Shown: positions 6,405-6,424 of the stretch, one piece after another
How the letters are laid out: every line of letters starts with the position of its first letter
Numbering within the stretch: the first letter of the stretch is position 1
NCBI GenBank assembly: GCA_015492195.1
Contig: WGFP01000156.1
Location: forward strand, 1 to 6,424
Length of the DNA: 6,424 bases
Source of the DNA: Acidiferrobacterales bacterium
Lineage (GTDB): Bacteria; Pseudomonadota; Gammaproteobacteria; Acidiferrobacterales; Sulfurifustaceae
Reading direction: 5' to 3'
Made by a program: the position numbers and the translations under genes
The notes under the pieces: generated by a model
Databases searched by the model: none
Seen by the model: only the letters and a program-made list of their open reading frames with translations
Told to the model about the DNA's origin: nothing

Positions 6405-6424
6405 CTGTCTCTTATACACATCTC
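6405..6424. other. Residual Nextera/Tn5 mosaic-end sequencing adapter (artefact)
   Basis: Bases 6405-6423 read CTGTCTCTTATACACATCT, the exact reverse complement of the 19-bp Tn5 mosaic end used in Nextera libraries. The following C at 6424 fits the start of the standard read-through adapter of the transposase arm that continues CCGAGCCC. It sits at the very end of the window. It is library sequence left on a contig end, not genomic DNA. A minus-strand frame that begins inside it translates as MCIRDR, a familiar sign of this contamination. Natural Tn5/IS50 is unlikely because no transposase sequence is present and the match is to the engineered mosaic end. Confidence 0.96.

Noticed and set aside
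6122..6421. Minus-strand frame of 99 residues beginning MCIRDR
   Set aside because: Its start lies in adapter sequence, and its body is an out-of-frame reading of the tolC 5' region.
6405..6424. Natural Tn5/IS50 end or transposon insertion
   Set aside because: The match is to the engineered mosaic end at a contig terminus. No transposase sequence is present, and target-site duplication cannot be seen.

Overview
This window is a lipopolysaccharide (LPS) core-assembly locus from a Gram-negative bacterium. Clear WaaC, WaaA, WaaE-type, O-antigen-ligase-type and TolC proteins point to Pseudomonadota. The adjacent waaC and waaA genes, with a tolC gene next to waaA, suggest a beta- or gammaproteobacterium, but I cannot place it more finely. 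The last 20 bases are a Nextera/Tn5 sequencing-adapter sequence. The window therefore ends at the edge of a draft or metagenomic contig, not at a biological boundary.

Layout, left to right. At 3-833 (+) lies the C-terminal two thirds of an O-antigen ligase-family membrane protein, cut by the left edge. At 838-1938 (+), 4 nt later, is a GT9 heptosyltransferase-family enzyme. At 1957-2709 (-) is a GT2 glycosyltransferase of the WaaE/KdtX type, lying antisense to its neighbours. At 2737-3705 (+) is heptosyltransferase I (waaC). At 3710-4978 (+), 4 nt later, is Kdo transferase (waaA). At 5002-6357 (-) is a TolC-type outer-membrane efflux channel, convergent with waaA. Gaps between genes are 4-27 bp, so almost all the sequence is coding. 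No tRNA, rRNA, CRISPR array, insertion sequence or prophage gene was seen.

How the genes work together: WaaA adds Kdo to lipid A. WaaC adds the first heptose. The WaaE-type GT2 and the second GT9 enzyme probably extend the inner core on the cytoplasmic face. The WaaL-like protein would then join a polymer (O antigen or similar) to the finished core on the periplasmic side. TolC is not a core-synthesis enzyme; it is an envelope gene that happens to lie beside waaA.

Base composition changes across the window. Sampled 60-base lines in the ligase gene are about 33-48% GC and those in the first GT9 gene about 40-60%. Most sampled lines from the GT2 gene rightwards are about 52-73%. This fits a variable outer-core/O-antigen side joined to a conserved inner-core side.

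I found no convincing evidence of an undescribed biological system. The points most worth a second look are the adapter at the right end, the inverted WaaE-type gene with its 27-bp divergent junction, the GC-rich hairpin around the GT9 stop codon, the composition shift, and the unassigned second GT9 enzyme.
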